The notes beneath the pieces are model-generated. The model was not told where the DNA came from. It saw only the letters and a list, made by a program, of their open reading frames with translations, and did not search any database. From NCBI RefSeq assembly GCF_014230465.1, contig NZ_JAAXCY010000009.1, positions 62,001 to 126,000 on the forward strand: DNA of 64,000 nucleotides, in the 5' to 3' direction. The position numbers were made by a program, and so were the translations under genes. Origin of the DNA: Pseudomonas cremoris. Its GTDB lineage: Bacteria; Pseudomonadota; Gammaproteobacteria; Pseudomonadales; Pseudomonadaceae. Below are positions 1-7,996 of this stretch, one piece after another; the first letter of the stretch is position 1; each line of letters starts with the position of its first letter.

Positions 1-974
1 TCTTGATACCAGTCCAGAGGAAAGCCCATCGCCTTCAGGCTGACTTCGGGAAACTCATGGAGCAGTTGATATAGGCGTTGACCCCAGCAAGTGTGTGGAC
101 TTACTTGATGCATCAAGTGATTGAGAATGCACAGCACTGCAAAAATTCGAGTATGTGGCCCAGGCGCGGAGAGATGTACCGGCCATGGGAAGTTAGCTTT
201 TTTAGGTAGTTCGGGGCGAATGCCCAGCTCTCGGTTCCACATCCGAGAGTGGTGAGCGCACATGTTTCGGATAGTGGTCAGGGTGTGCAGCCACGACTGC
301 ATTAAGGGCGCGGCAAGCCCGAGGCGCTTGGCAATTGCTTTTTTATCTGAGTCTCTGGCGAGTCCTTTATACAGATGGGACAAGTCGCCTAGCGTCAATT
401 CCTCCAACATGGCCCAGCCAGGCATCAGAGGAGGGTGGGAATACTCCGTTGGGTAATGGCGGGCATAGTTTTCTTTCGCTCTGTGGCGTTTAAGATAATC
501 TTTTCTTTCGTCATCGGTGTGCAGCCTGTCGATGCGCTCGCATTTGCGCTGGTAGTCACGCGTTGCGTTGGACTGTTTGGCCAGCAATGTTGTCAGCAGT
601 CGCTGATGATTGAACGTCGGATGGAACATCTGTGGGTTTATGTACCAATGGCAGCCTTGGGTAGGCCCCATGTGGTTGCTGATACCCGCGCGCGATGCAA
701 TTTCGACTCTTTCGATTGCATCCATGGTCAGTAGACGAAGACGGCGATCAAAGTCGTAGAGGTGGGTTAATTGACGAAACTGGCTACCTTCCCGGAACCG
801 ATGATCGATATCTTCCGGAAGTTGGAAGGGGCGCATGTAGGGGCTCAAGCGGAAGAAGCTAACTGATTGTAAAAAGGACGCGGCCCGCGCTTCATTTTGA
901 ATGCGCAGCCCGCGACGCTTGAGCAGTTCCAATTGAGCGGGAACGTCAATGGCGGGCTTGGTGAATGTCCTCAT
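1..974 (-). CDS. Abi_2 (AbiD/AbiF-like) HEPN abortive-infection protein, 3' end cut by window edge
   Basis: I read this frame by hand: it has no stop from 974 to the window edge, giving 324 residues. The N-terminus (about 6-55) has the Abi_2 pattern: a KPAI start, a QLELLKRRGL helix, and SVSFFRLSPY before a proline. A conserved IERVEIASR segment lies near 87-95. Near 236-241 is a HEPN ribonuclease motif R-x4-H in IRNMCAHHSR. The GFPLDW segment at the edge resembles the usual C-terminus of the family, so few residues should be missing. HEPN Abi proteins are known or suspected RNases that stop growth on phage infection. ATG 974 is the first start in frame; its ribosome-binding site is weak, and a seven-codon ORF ends on it (GCATGA). 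Base use is more AT-rich than in the neighbouring core genes, which suggests acquisition. Family assignment is firm; role and partner are inferred. Confidence 0.88.
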   Translation of the reverse strand, partial: MRTFTKPAIDVPAQLELLKRRGLRIQNEARAASFLQSVSFFRLSPYMRPFQLPEDIDHRFREGSQFRQLTHLYDFDRRLRLLTMDAIERVEIASRAGISNHMGPTQGCHWYINPQMFHPTFNHQRLLTTLLAKQSNATRDYQRKCERIDRLHTDDERKDYLKRHRAKENYARHYPTEYSHPPLMPGWAMLEELTLGDLSHLYKGLARDSDKKAIAKRLGLAAPLMQSWLHTLTTIRNMCAHHSRMWNRELGIRPELPKKANFPWPVHLSAPGPHTRIFAVLCILNHLMHQVSPHTCWGQRLYQLLHEFPEVSLKAMGFPLDWYQ

Positions 975-994
975 GCCGCAAAAGTACCGGGCAT

Positions 995-1016
995 AAAAAA
1001 CCCGCACAATTTGTGC
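995..1016 (-). terminator. intrinsic-terminator-like hairpin and U-tract between the small RNA and the Abi start
   Basis: The palindrome GCACAAATTGTGC is followed by GGG and six T on the minus strand. The GCGGGT segment can instead pair with ACCCGC at 1049-1044, so two alternative folds end on the same U-tract. The Abi start codon lies 21 bases downstream, so Abi expression from the small-RNA promoter would need read-through. Confidence 0.5.
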
Positions 1017-1056
1017 TTGGTTACTGACGCAACCAGAGGCATGGCGGGTGTATTGC
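995..1056 (-). ncRNA. candidate small structured RNA linked to the Abi gene
   Basis: On the minus strand, about 60 nt fold into a closing stem ACCCG (1049-1045) with CGGGT (1004-1000). This encloses a hairpin TGGTT/AACCA with an 8-nt loop (stem positions 1035-1031 and 1022-1018) and a second hairpin (G)CACA-AAT-TGTG(C) at 1016-1004. A run of six T follows at once (1000-995). A plausible sigma-70 promoter lies at the right distance upstream. Abi-family HEPN proteins have been reported next to conserved structured RNAs (an abiF RNA motif, as I recall). The match to that motif is my inference and has not been tested by covariance search. Confidence 0.6.
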
Positions 1057-1061
1057 CGCAG

Positions 1062-1090
1062 AGGGTAGGCAGCTGTCCGTCTTTTTGCAA
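1062..1090 (-). promoter_or_regulatory. candidate sigma-70 promoter for the small RNA upstream of the Abi gene
   Basis: The minus strand has TTGCAA at 1090-1085 and TACCCT at 1067-1062 with exactly 17 bases between them. A start 6-8 bases downstream would fall near 1055, just before the closing stem of the structured RNA. A weaker alternative further upstream is TTGACC (1144-1139) with TAGTTT (1122-1117), spacing 16. Confidence 0.45.
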
Positions 1091-1236
1091 GGCCTTTAGG
1101 TGGCCAGCTATCGGCGAAACTATTTGGAAATGCATGCTGGTCAATTGTCCAAGCCGCGTGCGGAAGGAGGGCATTTTCCACCGCCTTTCGTTGCCTGTCC
1201 CAGCTATGGTATTGCCAGAAATTTGTAACGTACCGC

Positions 1237-1890
1237 TCAGCGCCGCGAATGGTACAGGCTCACCTTGCGAAACTCCCAAGGCTCGGCCAGGTCTGGCAAG
1301 GTCAGCGCATCGAGGATCTCCAACCGTTGGTAATCCGCATGCTGAAAGTCCCGCACGCGCGAGTCCGCTACCAAGGCTTCACGGCCACGGGTAAGGAATT
1401 GATCCAGCAACGGCAGGTTGGCGCGGTCGTAGAGTACGTCCGCCACCAGGATCAGGTCGAAGCGGTCGGCTTCGGCGAAAAAGTCCGCTGAATAGCCCAG
1501 CTCTACGCCGTTAAGCTCGGCATTGGCCCGGCACGATGCCAATGCCAGTGGGTCAAGATCGCAGGCCACCACTTCCAGCGCGCCAGCCTTCACGGCGGCG
1601 ATACCGGCCACGCCCGAACCTGCGCCAAAATCCAGCACGCGCTTGCCGGCGACCCACTCGGGGTTGGCCGCCAGGTAGCGCGCCAGCGCCAGGCCGCTGG
1701 CCCAGCAAAAGCTCCAATACGGTGGTTCGTGCAGGATGCGCCGGGTTTCTTCGGGGCTGAAGGCGCGGTCCATGTTGTCCGCATCCAGCAGCCACAACGA
1801 CAACGCGGTGCCCGGCAGCGGGCAGGGCACCAGGTGGGCGTCGCCGATCAGTTCGCTCAGCGCTGCCTGCAGGTCCAGCGGTGGCGTCAT
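1237..1890 (-). CDS. class I SAM-dependent methyltransferase (ETFB/L11 lysine methyltransferase-like)
   Basis: The product has 217 residues. The SAM-binding motif I is VLDFGAGSG (about 85-93), followed by the acidic strand end VVACDLD and a post-motif LILVADVLYD. The fold and the WSFCWASGLALARYL segment before motif I resemble protein lysine methyltransferases of the METTL20/PrmA-like type; the substrate cannot be read from sequence. The start codon overlaps the stop of the upstream lipoprotein gene (ATGA, 1887-1890), so the two are translationally coupled. It is the last core gene before the Abi region. Confidence 0.8.
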   Translation of the reverse strand: MTPPLDLQAALSELIGDAHLVPCPLPGTALSLWLLDADNMDRAFSPEETRRILHEPPYWSFCWASGLALARYLAANPEWVAGKRVLDFGAGSGVAGIAAVKAGALEVVACDLDPLALASCRANAELNGVELGYSADFFAEADRFDLILVADVLYDRANLPLLDQFLTRGREALVADSRVRDFQHADYQRLEILDALTLPDLAEPWEFRKVSLYHSRR

Positions 1891-2342
1891 GGTGCGGGAA
1901 CGAGTTGCAGGGGGCCGGTCGATTGGGTGATCGCCTGAGTGATACGCACGGCGGGCAGGTGCAGGATCAACTGGCCGGACTGGCTGGCGCGGCCGCGCAA
2001 CTCGACCCGCGCACCGGCCGGGAAGGCCTCGGGGTTGAAGCGCAGGCGGAAGGCCAGGGGTTGGCCGTTACCGGTCAGTACGCTGCTGGCGAGCAGTTGT
2101 TGCGGGCGCGAACGGTCGTCGATGACCAGCAGCGCCAGCTCGACTTCGGCGGCGGCGGGTACGCCGTTGAGGGTACCGCTGATTTCACGTTGATACGCCG
2201 GCAACGGGCCGAGGTCTTCGATCCCAGGGATTTTTTTCTCCTGGGCGGGCGTTGGTTGCGGGGTGGCGGGTTTGGGGGCTTCGCTGCTGCAGGCGACCAG
2301 AACACTGAACAGGGCGAGCAAAACAAGTGGTCGTAACTGCAT
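1887..2342 (-). CDS. YbaY-family lipoprotein
   Basis: The predicted product has 151 residues with a lipoprotein signal peptide MQLRPLVLLALFSVLVAC; the lipidated cysteine would be Cys18. A proline-rich linker (about 22-35) precedes a beta-rich domain containing ISGTLNGVPAAAEVELALLV, typical of the YbaY group, whose biochemical role is not established. An in-frame start exists 16 codons upstream, but ATG 2342 begins directly at the signal peptide and is preferred. It probably sits in the outer membrane (Ser at +2). It shares an ATGA overlap with the methyltransferase gene. Confidence 0.75.
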   Translation of the reverse strand: MQLRPLVLLALFSVLVACSSEAPKPATPQPTPAQEKKIPGIEDLGPLPAYQREISGTLNGVPAAAEVELALLVIDDRSRPQQLLASSVLTGNGQPLAFRLRFNPEAFPAGARVELRGRASQSGQLILHLPAVRITQAITQSTGPLQLVPAP

Positions 2343-2423
2343 GTACGGCTCCAGAAAGGGCAAAATCCGTGACTTGAAATAAAGAAACATATAAGCCTGC
2401 CTATATACCGTAAAGGCTATGGC

Positions 2424-2451
2424 TTGTCTTGCGACGGGGATGCGCTACCAT
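2424..2451 (+). promoter_or_regulatory. candidate nrdR promoter
   Basis: TTGTCT (2424-2429) and TACCAT (2446-2451) are spaced by 16 bases. They would start transcription about 20 bases before nrdR ATG 2481 and drive nrdR-ribD. The interval 2343-2480 separates divergent genes. Confidence 0.4.
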
Positions 2452-2480
2452 GGCCCTCCCTTTTTTTGTTGCCTGCCACC

Positions 2481-2945
2481 ATGCACTGTCCCTTCTGCGG
2501 TGCCAACGACACCAAGGTCATTGACTCGCGTCTGGTCGCCGAGGGCGATCAAGTGCGTCGCCGGCGCGAATGCCTGGCCTGCGGTGAACGTTTCACCACC
2601 TTCGAAACCGCCGAACTGGTATTGCCACGGCTGATCAAGTCCGACGGCAGCCGCCAACCCTTCGACGAAGAAAAACTGCGCGCCGGTATGCAGCGTGCCC
2701 TGGAAAAGCGCCCGGTGAGCGTCGAGCGCCTGGAAGCGGCGCTGGTGCATATCAAGCACAAGCTGCGGGCGACCGGTGAGCGCGAGGTCAAGAGCCTGGT
2801 GGTTGGAGAGTTGGTGATGGGCGAGCTGCAAAAGCTCGACGAAGTCGCCTATATCCGTTTCGCCTCGGTGTATCGACGTTTCCAGGACCTCAATGAGTTC
2901 CGCGAAGAAATCGACCGCCTGGCCCGAGAGCCTGCCAAACAATGA
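2481..2945 (+). CDS. nrdR: transcriptional repressor NrdR
   Basis: The product has 154 residues, the usual length. A zinc ribbon carries Cys3, Cys6, Cys31 and Cys34 (HCPFC and CLACGERF), followed by an ATP-cone domain (about 49-139). NrdR senses ATP/dATP and represses ribonucleotide reductase genes by binding NrdR boxes. Start 2481 is chosen because the family begins MHCPFC; a longer in-frame ORF from 2424 adds 19 unrelated residues. It overlaps ribD by ATGA, the common arrangement in gammaproteobacteria. Confidence 0.96.
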   Translation: MHCPFCGANDTKVIDSRLVAEGDQVRRRRECLACGERFTTFETAELVLPRLIKSDGSRQPFDEEKLRAGMQRALEKRPVSVERLEAALVHIKHKLRATGEREVKSLVVGELVMGELQKLDEVAYIRFASVYRRFQDLNEFREEIDRLAREPAKQ

Positions 2946-4078
2946 ACCCACCGTCCGCCGAACAAGCTGTCCTCGACGCCCATTACATGGCGCGTGCCCT
3001 CGAACTGGCGCGCAAAGGCCTGTACACCACCCACCCCAACCCACGGGTCGGCTGCGTGATCGTGCGTGATGGGCAGATTGTCGGCGAAGGCTGGCATGAG
3101 CGCACCGGCGAACCCCATGCCGAGCCGAATGCCCTGCGCGCCGCAGGCGACAAGGCCCGTGGCGCCACGGTGTACGTGACCCTCGAACCGTGCAGCCACC
3201 ATGGCCGTACGCCTCCCTGCGCCGATGCACTGGTGAGTGCCGGTGTGGCGCGGGTTGTGGCAGGCATGCAGGACCCGAACCCGGAAGTAGCGGGGCGCGG
3301 CATGCAACGTTTGGCCCAGGCCGGAATCGAGATTCGCAGCGGAGTGCTGGAAAGTGAGGCGCGGGCACTGAACCCCGGCTTCCTCAAACGCATGGAACAC
3401 GGCCTGCCGTTTGTGCGGGTCAAGTTGGCGATGAGCCTGGACGGTCGCACCGCGATGGCCAGCGGCGAAAGCCAATGGATCACCGGCCCCGCCGCTCGTG
3501 CCGCCGTGCAGCGCCTGCGTGCCGAGGCCAGCGTGGTGCTGACCGGCGCCGACACGGTGCTAGCCGATGGTGCGCGTCTTACCGTGCGCGCCGCTGAGCT
3601 GGGCCTGGACGCCGAAACCACGGCCCTGGCCATGTCGCGTCCGCCGTTGCGGGTGCTGATCGACGGTCGCCTGCGGGTGCCGCTTAACGCGCCGTTCTTC
3701 AAGGCGGGTCCTGCATTGGTGATCACCTGCGTCACCCCGGAAAACCAGTTTCCCCGTGGCCCCGAATGCCTGGTGGTGCCGGGCGTTGAAGGTCAAGTGG
3801 ATCTGCGCTCGGCCTTGGTTGCCCTGGCGGCCCGTGGCGTCAACGAGGTGTTGGTGGAAGCCGGCCCGAGTCTCGCCGGTGCCTTTGCCCAGCAAGGCCT
3901 GGTGGACGAGTACGTGATTTTCATTGCCGGCAAGTTCCTCGGCTCCGCCGCGCGGCCTTTGCTCGATTGGCCGCTTGAGAAACTGGCGGACGCCCCCCAA
4001 CTCAAGATCACCGAAATGCGCGCTGTGGGCGACGACTGGCGAGTCACTGCCGTCCCGGTATCACCAGCGAGCGTATAA
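2942..4078 (+). CDS. ribD: bifunctional pyrimidine deaminase/reductase RibD
   Basis: The product has 378 residues. The N-terminal cytidine-deaminase-type domain has zinc ligands His59 (HAEPNAL), Cys84 (EPCSHHGR) and Cys93 (PPC). The C-terminal reductase domain begins near 155 ([12 protein letters not shown]). RibD deaminates the pyrimidinone produced from GTP and then reduces its ribosyl side chain, the second and third steps of riboflavin synthesis. The start overlaps the nrdR stop. Confidence 0.97.
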   Translation: MNPPSAEQAVLDAHYMARALELARKGLYTTHPNPRVGCVIVRDGQIVGEGWHERTGEPHAEPNALRAAGDKARGATVYVTLEPCSHHGRTPPCADALVSAGVARVVAGMQDPNPEVAGRGMQRLAQAGIEIRSGVLESEARALNPGFLKRMEHGLPFVRVKLAMSLDGRTAMASGESQWITGPAARAAVQRLRAEASVVLTGADTVLADGARLTVRAAELGLDAETTALAMSRPPLRVLIDGRLRVPLNAPFFKAGPALVITCVTPENQFPRGPECLVVPGVEGQVDLRSALVALAARGVNEVLVEAGPSLAGAFAQQGLVDEYVIFIAGKFLGSAARPLLDWPLEKLADAPQLKITEMRAVGDDWRVTAVPVSPASV

Positions 4079-4126
4079 TTCTGACCGGGCGCTCAAGAGC
4101 CCCGTACCGTTTTCCAGGAGAAGGCC

Positions 4127-4789
4127 ATGTTCACCGGCATCATCGAATCCATCGGCAGCATTCGTGCAATGACCCCAAAAGGCGGCGACGTTCGCCTGTC
4201 GGTTGAAACCGGCAAGCTCGACCTCGGCGACGTCAAGTTGGGCGACAGCATCGCTATCAACGGCGTTTGCCTGACCGTCATCGAGTTGCCGGGCAACGGC
4301 TTTGCCGCCGACGTCAGCCGGGAAACCCTGGACTGCACCGCGATGAACGATCTTGCGGCCGGCAGCCCGGTGAACCTGGAAAAAGCCCTGACCCCCACCA
4401 CCCGTTTGGGCGGACACCTGGTCAGCGGTCACGTCGATGGCGTCGGCGAAGTCGTTTCCCGCAGCGAAAACGCACGTGCCGTGGAGTTCCGCATTCGCGC
4501 CCCCAAAGAGCTGGCCAAGTACATCGCCCACAAAGGCTCGATCACCGTCGATGGCACCAGCCTCACCGTGAACGCCGTAAATGGCGCCGAATTTGAACTG
4601 ACCATCATTCCCCACACCCTCAGCGAAACCATCATGGCCTCGTACCAGCCAGGTCGCCGGGTGAACCTGGAAGTCGACTTGCTTGCCCGTTACCTGGAGC
4701 GCCTGCTGTTGGGCGATAAGGCCGCAGAGCCAACATCTGGGAACATCACTGAAAGTTTTCTGGCCGCTAACGGCTACCTGAAATCCTGA
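4127..4789 (+). CDS. ribE: riboflavin synthase alpha chain
   Basis: The product has 220 residues built from two lumazine-binding repeats, beginning MFTGIIESIG and, near residue 98, GGHLVSGHVDGVG. It dismutates two molecules of 6,7-dimethyl-8-ribityllumazine to riboflavin. A GGAG ribosome-binding site (CAGGAGAAGGCC) precedes the ATG. It lies 48 bases after ribD and 15 before ribBA. No FMN riboswitch fits in the short gaps around it. The gene is called ribC in some nomenclatures. Confidence 0.96.
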   Translation: MFTGIIESIGSIRAMTPKGGDVRLSVETGKLDLGDVKLGDSIAINGVCLTVIELPGNGFAADVSRETLDCTAMNDLAAGSPVNLEKALTPTTRLGGHLVSGHVDGVGEVVSRSENARAVEFRIRAPKELAKYIAHKGSITVDGTSLTVNAVNGAEFELTIIPHTLSETIMASYQPGRRVNLEVDLLARYLERLLLGDKAAEPTSGNITESFLAANGYLKS

Positions 4790-4804
4790 CCAAGGGGGTG
4801 CCGC

Positions 4805-5896
4805 GTGGCGCTCAATAGCATCGAAGAACTGGTTGAAGACATCCGCCAAGGCAAGATGGTCATCCTGATGGATGACGAAGACCGCGAGAACGAAGGCGAC
4901 ATCATCATGGCCGCCGAGGCCTGCCAGCCTGAGCACATCAACTTCATGGCCAAGCACGCCCGTGGGCTGATCTGCATGCCCATGAGCCGCGAGCGTTGCG
5001 AGCTGCTCAAGCTGCCGTTGATGGCGCCGCGCAATGGCTCGGGTTTCGGCACCAAGTTCACGGTTTCTATCGAAGCAACCACCGGCGTCACCACCGGTAT
5101 TTCTGCCGCTGATCGCGCGCGCACCGTGCAAGCGGCTGCCGCCAAGGACGCCAAGGCCGAAGATATTGTGAGCCCAGGCCACATCTTCCCGCTGATGGCC
5201 CAACCGGGCGGCACCCTGGCCCGTGCTGGCCACACCGAAGCTGCCTGCGACCTGGCGCGCATGGCCGGTTTCGAGCCGAGCGGCGTGATCTGCGAAGTGA
5301 TGAACGACGACGGCACCATGGCCCGTCGCCCTGAGCTGGAAACCTTTGCGGCCGAACACAACATCAAGATCGGCACCATTGCCGACCTGATTCACTACCG
5401 TATGATCCACGAACGTACCGTTCAGCGGATTGCCGAGCAGCCACTGGACAGCGAACTGGGCCAATTCAATTTGGTGACCTACCGTGATTCAGTGGAAGGC
5501 GACGTGCACATGGCCCTGACCCTGGGCACCATTTGTGCTGATGAACCGACCCTGGTACGTGTGCACAACATGGACCCGCTGCGCGACCTGCTGATGGTCA
5601 AGCAACCGGGCCGTTGGAGCCTGCGAGCCGCCATGGCTGCGGTTTCCGAGGCGGGCAGCGGTGTGGTGCTGTTGCTCGGCCATCCGCTGGATGGCGACGT
5701 GTTGCTGGCGCATATCCGCGAAACCGCCGACCACGCGCCGGTGAAAAAACCGACCACCTACAGCATCGTCGGTGCCGGTTCGCAGATCCTGCGTGACCTC
5801 GGTGTGCGCAAAATGCGCCTGATGAGTGCACCGATGAAATTTAATGCGATATCCGGTTTCGATCTGGAAGTTGTAGAATACGTGCCCTCCGAATAA
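4805..5896 (+). CDS. ribBA: 3,4-dihydroxy-2-butanone 4-phosphate synthase with degenerate GTP cyclohydrolase II domain
   Basis: The product has 363 residues from a GTG start after AAGGGGGTG. The N-terminal DHBP synthase domain shows the acidic loop DDEDRENEGD (about 23-32) and the late GHTEAACDLARMAG segment. It makes the four-carbon unit of lumazine from ribulose 5-phosphate. The C-terminal half (about 210-360) is homologous to GTP cyclohydrolase II but lacks the three zinc cysteines: the region that should read CLTGD...CDCG is VRVHNMDPLRDLLMVKQPGR. This half is therefore probably inactive as a cyclohydrolase. A separate intact RibA is encoded at 8855. Confidence 0.94.
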   Translation: MALNSIEELVEDIRQGKMVILMDDEDRENEGDIIMAAEACQPEHINFMAKHARGLICMPMSRERCELLKLPLMAPRNGSGFGTKFTVSIEATTGVTTGISAADRARTVQAAAAKDAKAEDIVSPGHIFPLMAQPGGTLARAGHTEAACDLARMAGFEPSGVICEVMNDDGTMARRPELETFAAEHNIKIGTIADLIHYRMIHERTVQRIAEQPLDSELGQFNLVTYRDSVEGDVHMALTLGTICADEPTLVRVHNMDPLRDLLMVKQPGRWSLRAAMAAVSEAGSGVVLLLGHPLDGDVLLAHIRETADHAPVKKPTTYSIVGAGSQILRDLGVRKMRLMSAPMKFNAISGFDLEVVEYVPSE

Positions 5897-5941
5897 AGGC
5901 CGGCGATTCTTGCCCCTTGTTCGCGGTTAAATCATCACTAA

Positions 5942-5962
5942 GGGACGCACTTTTCGCGTCCC
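5942..5962 (+). other. hairpin between ribBA and ribH
   Basis: GGGACGC (5942-5948) and GCGTCCC (5956-5962) form a 7-bp stem with a 7-base loop in the 88-base ribBA-ribH gap. There is no T-run after it, so it is more likely a processing or stability hairpin than a terminator. Confidence 0.4.
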
Positions 5963-5984
5963 GGCTCTTTAAGAGATTTGTCGA

Positions 5985-6461
5985 ATGACCCTGAAGACCA
6001 TCGAAGGTACCTTCATCGCCCCCAAAGGCCGCTACGCCCTGGTGGTTGGCCGCTTCAACAGCTTCGTCGTTGAAAGCCTGGTAAGCGGTGCCGTGGACGC
6101 CCTGGTTCGCCACGGTGTGAGCGAAAGCGACATCACCATTATCCGTGCCCCTGGCGCCTTCGAAATTCCACTGGTTGCGCAAAAAGTTGCTCAACAGGGT
6201 GAATACGCGGCGATCATCGCCCTGGGCGCGGTCATTCGTGGCGGTACTCCGCACTTCGAATACGTGGCCGGCGAATGCACCAAGGGCCTGGCCCAGGTGT
6301 CCATGGAGTTCGGCGTGCCAGTCGCTTTCGGCGTACTGACCGTTGATTCCATCGAGCAAGCCATCGAGCGTTCCGGCACCAAGGCCGGTAACAAAGGTGC
6401 TGAAGCTGCCCTGTCCGCCCTGGAAATGGTCAGCCTGCTGTCGCAGTTGGAGGCCAAGTGA
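5985..6461 (+). CDS. ribH: 6,7-dimethyl-8-ribityllumazine synthase
   Basis: The product has 158 residues. It shows the lumazine synthase signature [14 protein letters not shown] (about 81-94) with catalytic His90. It condenses the RibB product with the RibD-derived pyrimidine and forms icosahedral or pentameric assemblies in this family. The stop overlaps the nusB start (GTGA), the widespread ribH-nusB arrangement. Confidence 0.97.
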   Translation: MTLKTIEGTFIAPKGRYALVVGRFNSFVVESLVSGAVDALVRHGVSESDITIIRAPGAFEIPLVAQKVAQQGEYAAIIALGAVIRGGTPHFEYVAGECTKGLAQVSMEFGVPVAFGVLTVDSIEQAIERSGTKAGNKGAEAALSALEMVSLLSQLEAK

Positions 6462-6958
6462 TTTCCGACGAGAGCGACAACTTCAACCCGCGTGAGCCAC
6501 GTCCAGCCGATGCTGGCAAGCCATCGAAGAACGAGAAGCGTCGCGCTGCTCGTCAGTTGGCGACCCAGGCGCTGTACCAGCGTCACCTGGCGGGTGCGTC
6601 GTTGAACGAAATCGAAGCGCAGTTTCGCGTCGACAACGATTTCACCTTTGCTGACCTGCCGTATTTCCACGACATCCTGCACGGCGTGCATGCTCACCTG
6701 ACCGAGATCGATACAGCCCTGGCACCTTGCCTGGACCTGACCATCGAAGAACTGGACCCGGTTGAGCTGTGCGTCATGCGCCTGTCGGCCTGGGAACTGC
6801 TCTATCGCGTCGACGTGCCGTACCGCGTAGTGATCAACGAAGGCATCGAACTGGCGAAAGTCTACGGTTCGACCGACGGTCACAAGTTCGTCAACGGCGT
6901 GCTCGACAAGCTGGCCCCGCGCCTGCGTGAAGCCGAAGTGAAGGCGTACAAGCGCTAA
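6458..6958 (+). CDS. nusB: transcription antitermination factor NusB
   Basis: The product has 166 residues from a GTG start overlapping the ribH stop. The NusB fold is recognisable in [19 protein letters not shown], the middle [20 protein letters not shown], and the C-terminal [25 protein letters not shown] charged N-terminal extension of about 25 residues lengthens it relative to E. coli NusB (139). It binds boxA RNA with NusE in rRNA antitermination. Confidence 0.96.
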   Translation: MISDESDNFNPREPRPADAGKPSKNEKRRAARQLATQALYQRHLAGASLNEIEAQFRVDNDFTFADLPYFHDILHGVHAHLTEIDTALAPCLDLTIEELDPVELCVMRLSAWELLYRVDVPYRVVINEGIELAKVYGSTDGHKFVNGVLDKLAPRLREAEVKAYKR

Positions 6959-6976
6959 TCTGCGCTTGAACCTTTG

Positions 6977-7942
6977 ATGGGCGAGTTCGAACTGATCCGC
7001 AAATACTTCGCCGCCGCGCCTTGTGCGCAGGGCGGCGAAGGTATTGCCCTGGGGATCGGCGACGACTGCGCCTTGCTGGCGCTCCCCGCTGGGGAGCAGT
7101 TGGCGGTTTCCACCGATACCTTGGTGGCCGGGGTGCATTTTTCCGACCCCTGCGACCCGTTCCTGCTCGGCCAGCGCTCGTTGGCCGTTGCGGTAAGCGA
7201 CCTGGCCGCCATGGGCGCCCATCCTCTCGCGTTTACCCTTGCTCTCACCACGCCGACGGTCGATGCCGATTGGTTGCAACGCTATGCCCTGGGTTTGAAT
7301 GTCATGGCGCAAGGCTGTGGCGTCGTCCTGGTGGGCGGCGACACCACGCGAGGCCCGCTTAGCCTGACCATGACCGTGTTCGGTCGTGTGCCCGCTGGGC
7401 AGGCATTGACGCGCAGCGGTGCGCAAGCGGGTGACCTGCTGTGCGTGGGGGGCGAATTGGGCAATGCCGCTGGCGCCTTGCCGCTGGTATTGGGCCAACG
7501 CACGGCCGATGCAGCCATCGCCGAGCCACTGCTGGCGCACTACTGGTCGCCGCAGCCGCAGTTGGCCCTCGGGCTGGCGTTGCGGGGCAAGGCGACGTCT
7601 GCGATGGATATCTCCGACGGGCTCCTGGCCGATTGCGGGCATATCGCCAAGGCCTCGGCTGTCAGCTTGTTGATCGAGCGCCAGCAGTTGCCATTGTCCA
7701 AGGCCTTGCTGGCGTTTGTGGGGGATGACCAGGCGCGTGTGGCGGCCCTAAGCGGTGGCGACGACTACGTGCTGGCGTTCACTCTGCCGCCTGCCGAGTT
7801 GGCGCCGTTGCTGGCCGCTGGTTGGCCGGTCCATGTGATTGGCCGGGTCGAAGCGGGGCAGGGCGTAACGCTGCTCGACGCCAATGGGCAAGACATCACG
7901 CCGGCCATTCTCGGCTATCAGCATTTTCGCGAAACGCCGTAA
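6977..7942 (+). CDS. thiL: thiamine-monophosphate kinase
   Basis: The product has 321 residues in the AIRS-kinase fold. Conserved elements are GIGDDCALL, the Mg/phosphate loop STDTLVAGVHF, VAVSDLAAMGAHP, GGDTTRG and MDISDGLLADCGHIA. It phosphorylates TMP to thiamine diphosphate. ATG 6977 is preferred over the TTG one codon earlier because the family begins MGEFELI. It follows nusB by 18 bases. In Pseudomonas aeruginosa pgpA comes next (from memory); here a binding protein gene does. Confidence 0.95.
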   Translation: MGEFELIRKYFAAAPCAQGGEGIALGIGDDCALLALPAGEQLAVSTDTLVAGVHFSDPCDPFLLGQRSLAVAVSDLAAMGAHPLAFTLALTTPTVDADWLQRYALGLNVMAQGCGVVLVGGDTTRGPLSLTMTVFGRVPAGQALTRSGAQAGDLLCVGGELGNAAGALPLVLGQRTADAAIAEPLLAHYWSPQPQLALGLALRGKATSAMDISDGLLADCGHIAKASAVSLLIERQQLPLSKALLAFVGDDQARVAALSGGDDYVLAFTLPPAELAPLLAAGWPVHVIGRVEAGQGVTLLDANGQDITPAILGYQHFRETP

Positions 7943-7996
7943 ACCGGCGACCTGCGCTACCCTCTATACGATCTTCACGGAGTAGGAGGCTGTCCC

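Noticed and set aside
262..734. Plus-strand ORFs opposite the Abi gene
   Set aside because: They are antisense to the Abi_2 frame, which shows clear family motifs.
971..1279. A 102-codon minus-strand ORF over the methyltransferase end and the small RNA
   Set aside because: It covers the promoter and structured RNA, has no homology-like features and poor initiation context; only its last seven codons are kept as a possible leader ORF.
4078..4127. FMN riboswitch before the riboflavin genes
   Set aside because: The gaps between nrdR, ribD, ribE and ribBA are too short and no RFN-like conserved segments were seen; the 129-base gap before ribA also lacks them.
4061..5464. A 467-codon minus-strand frame opposite ribE and ribBA
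   Set aside because: It is antisense to two certain genes, and its low-complexity sequence has no domain.
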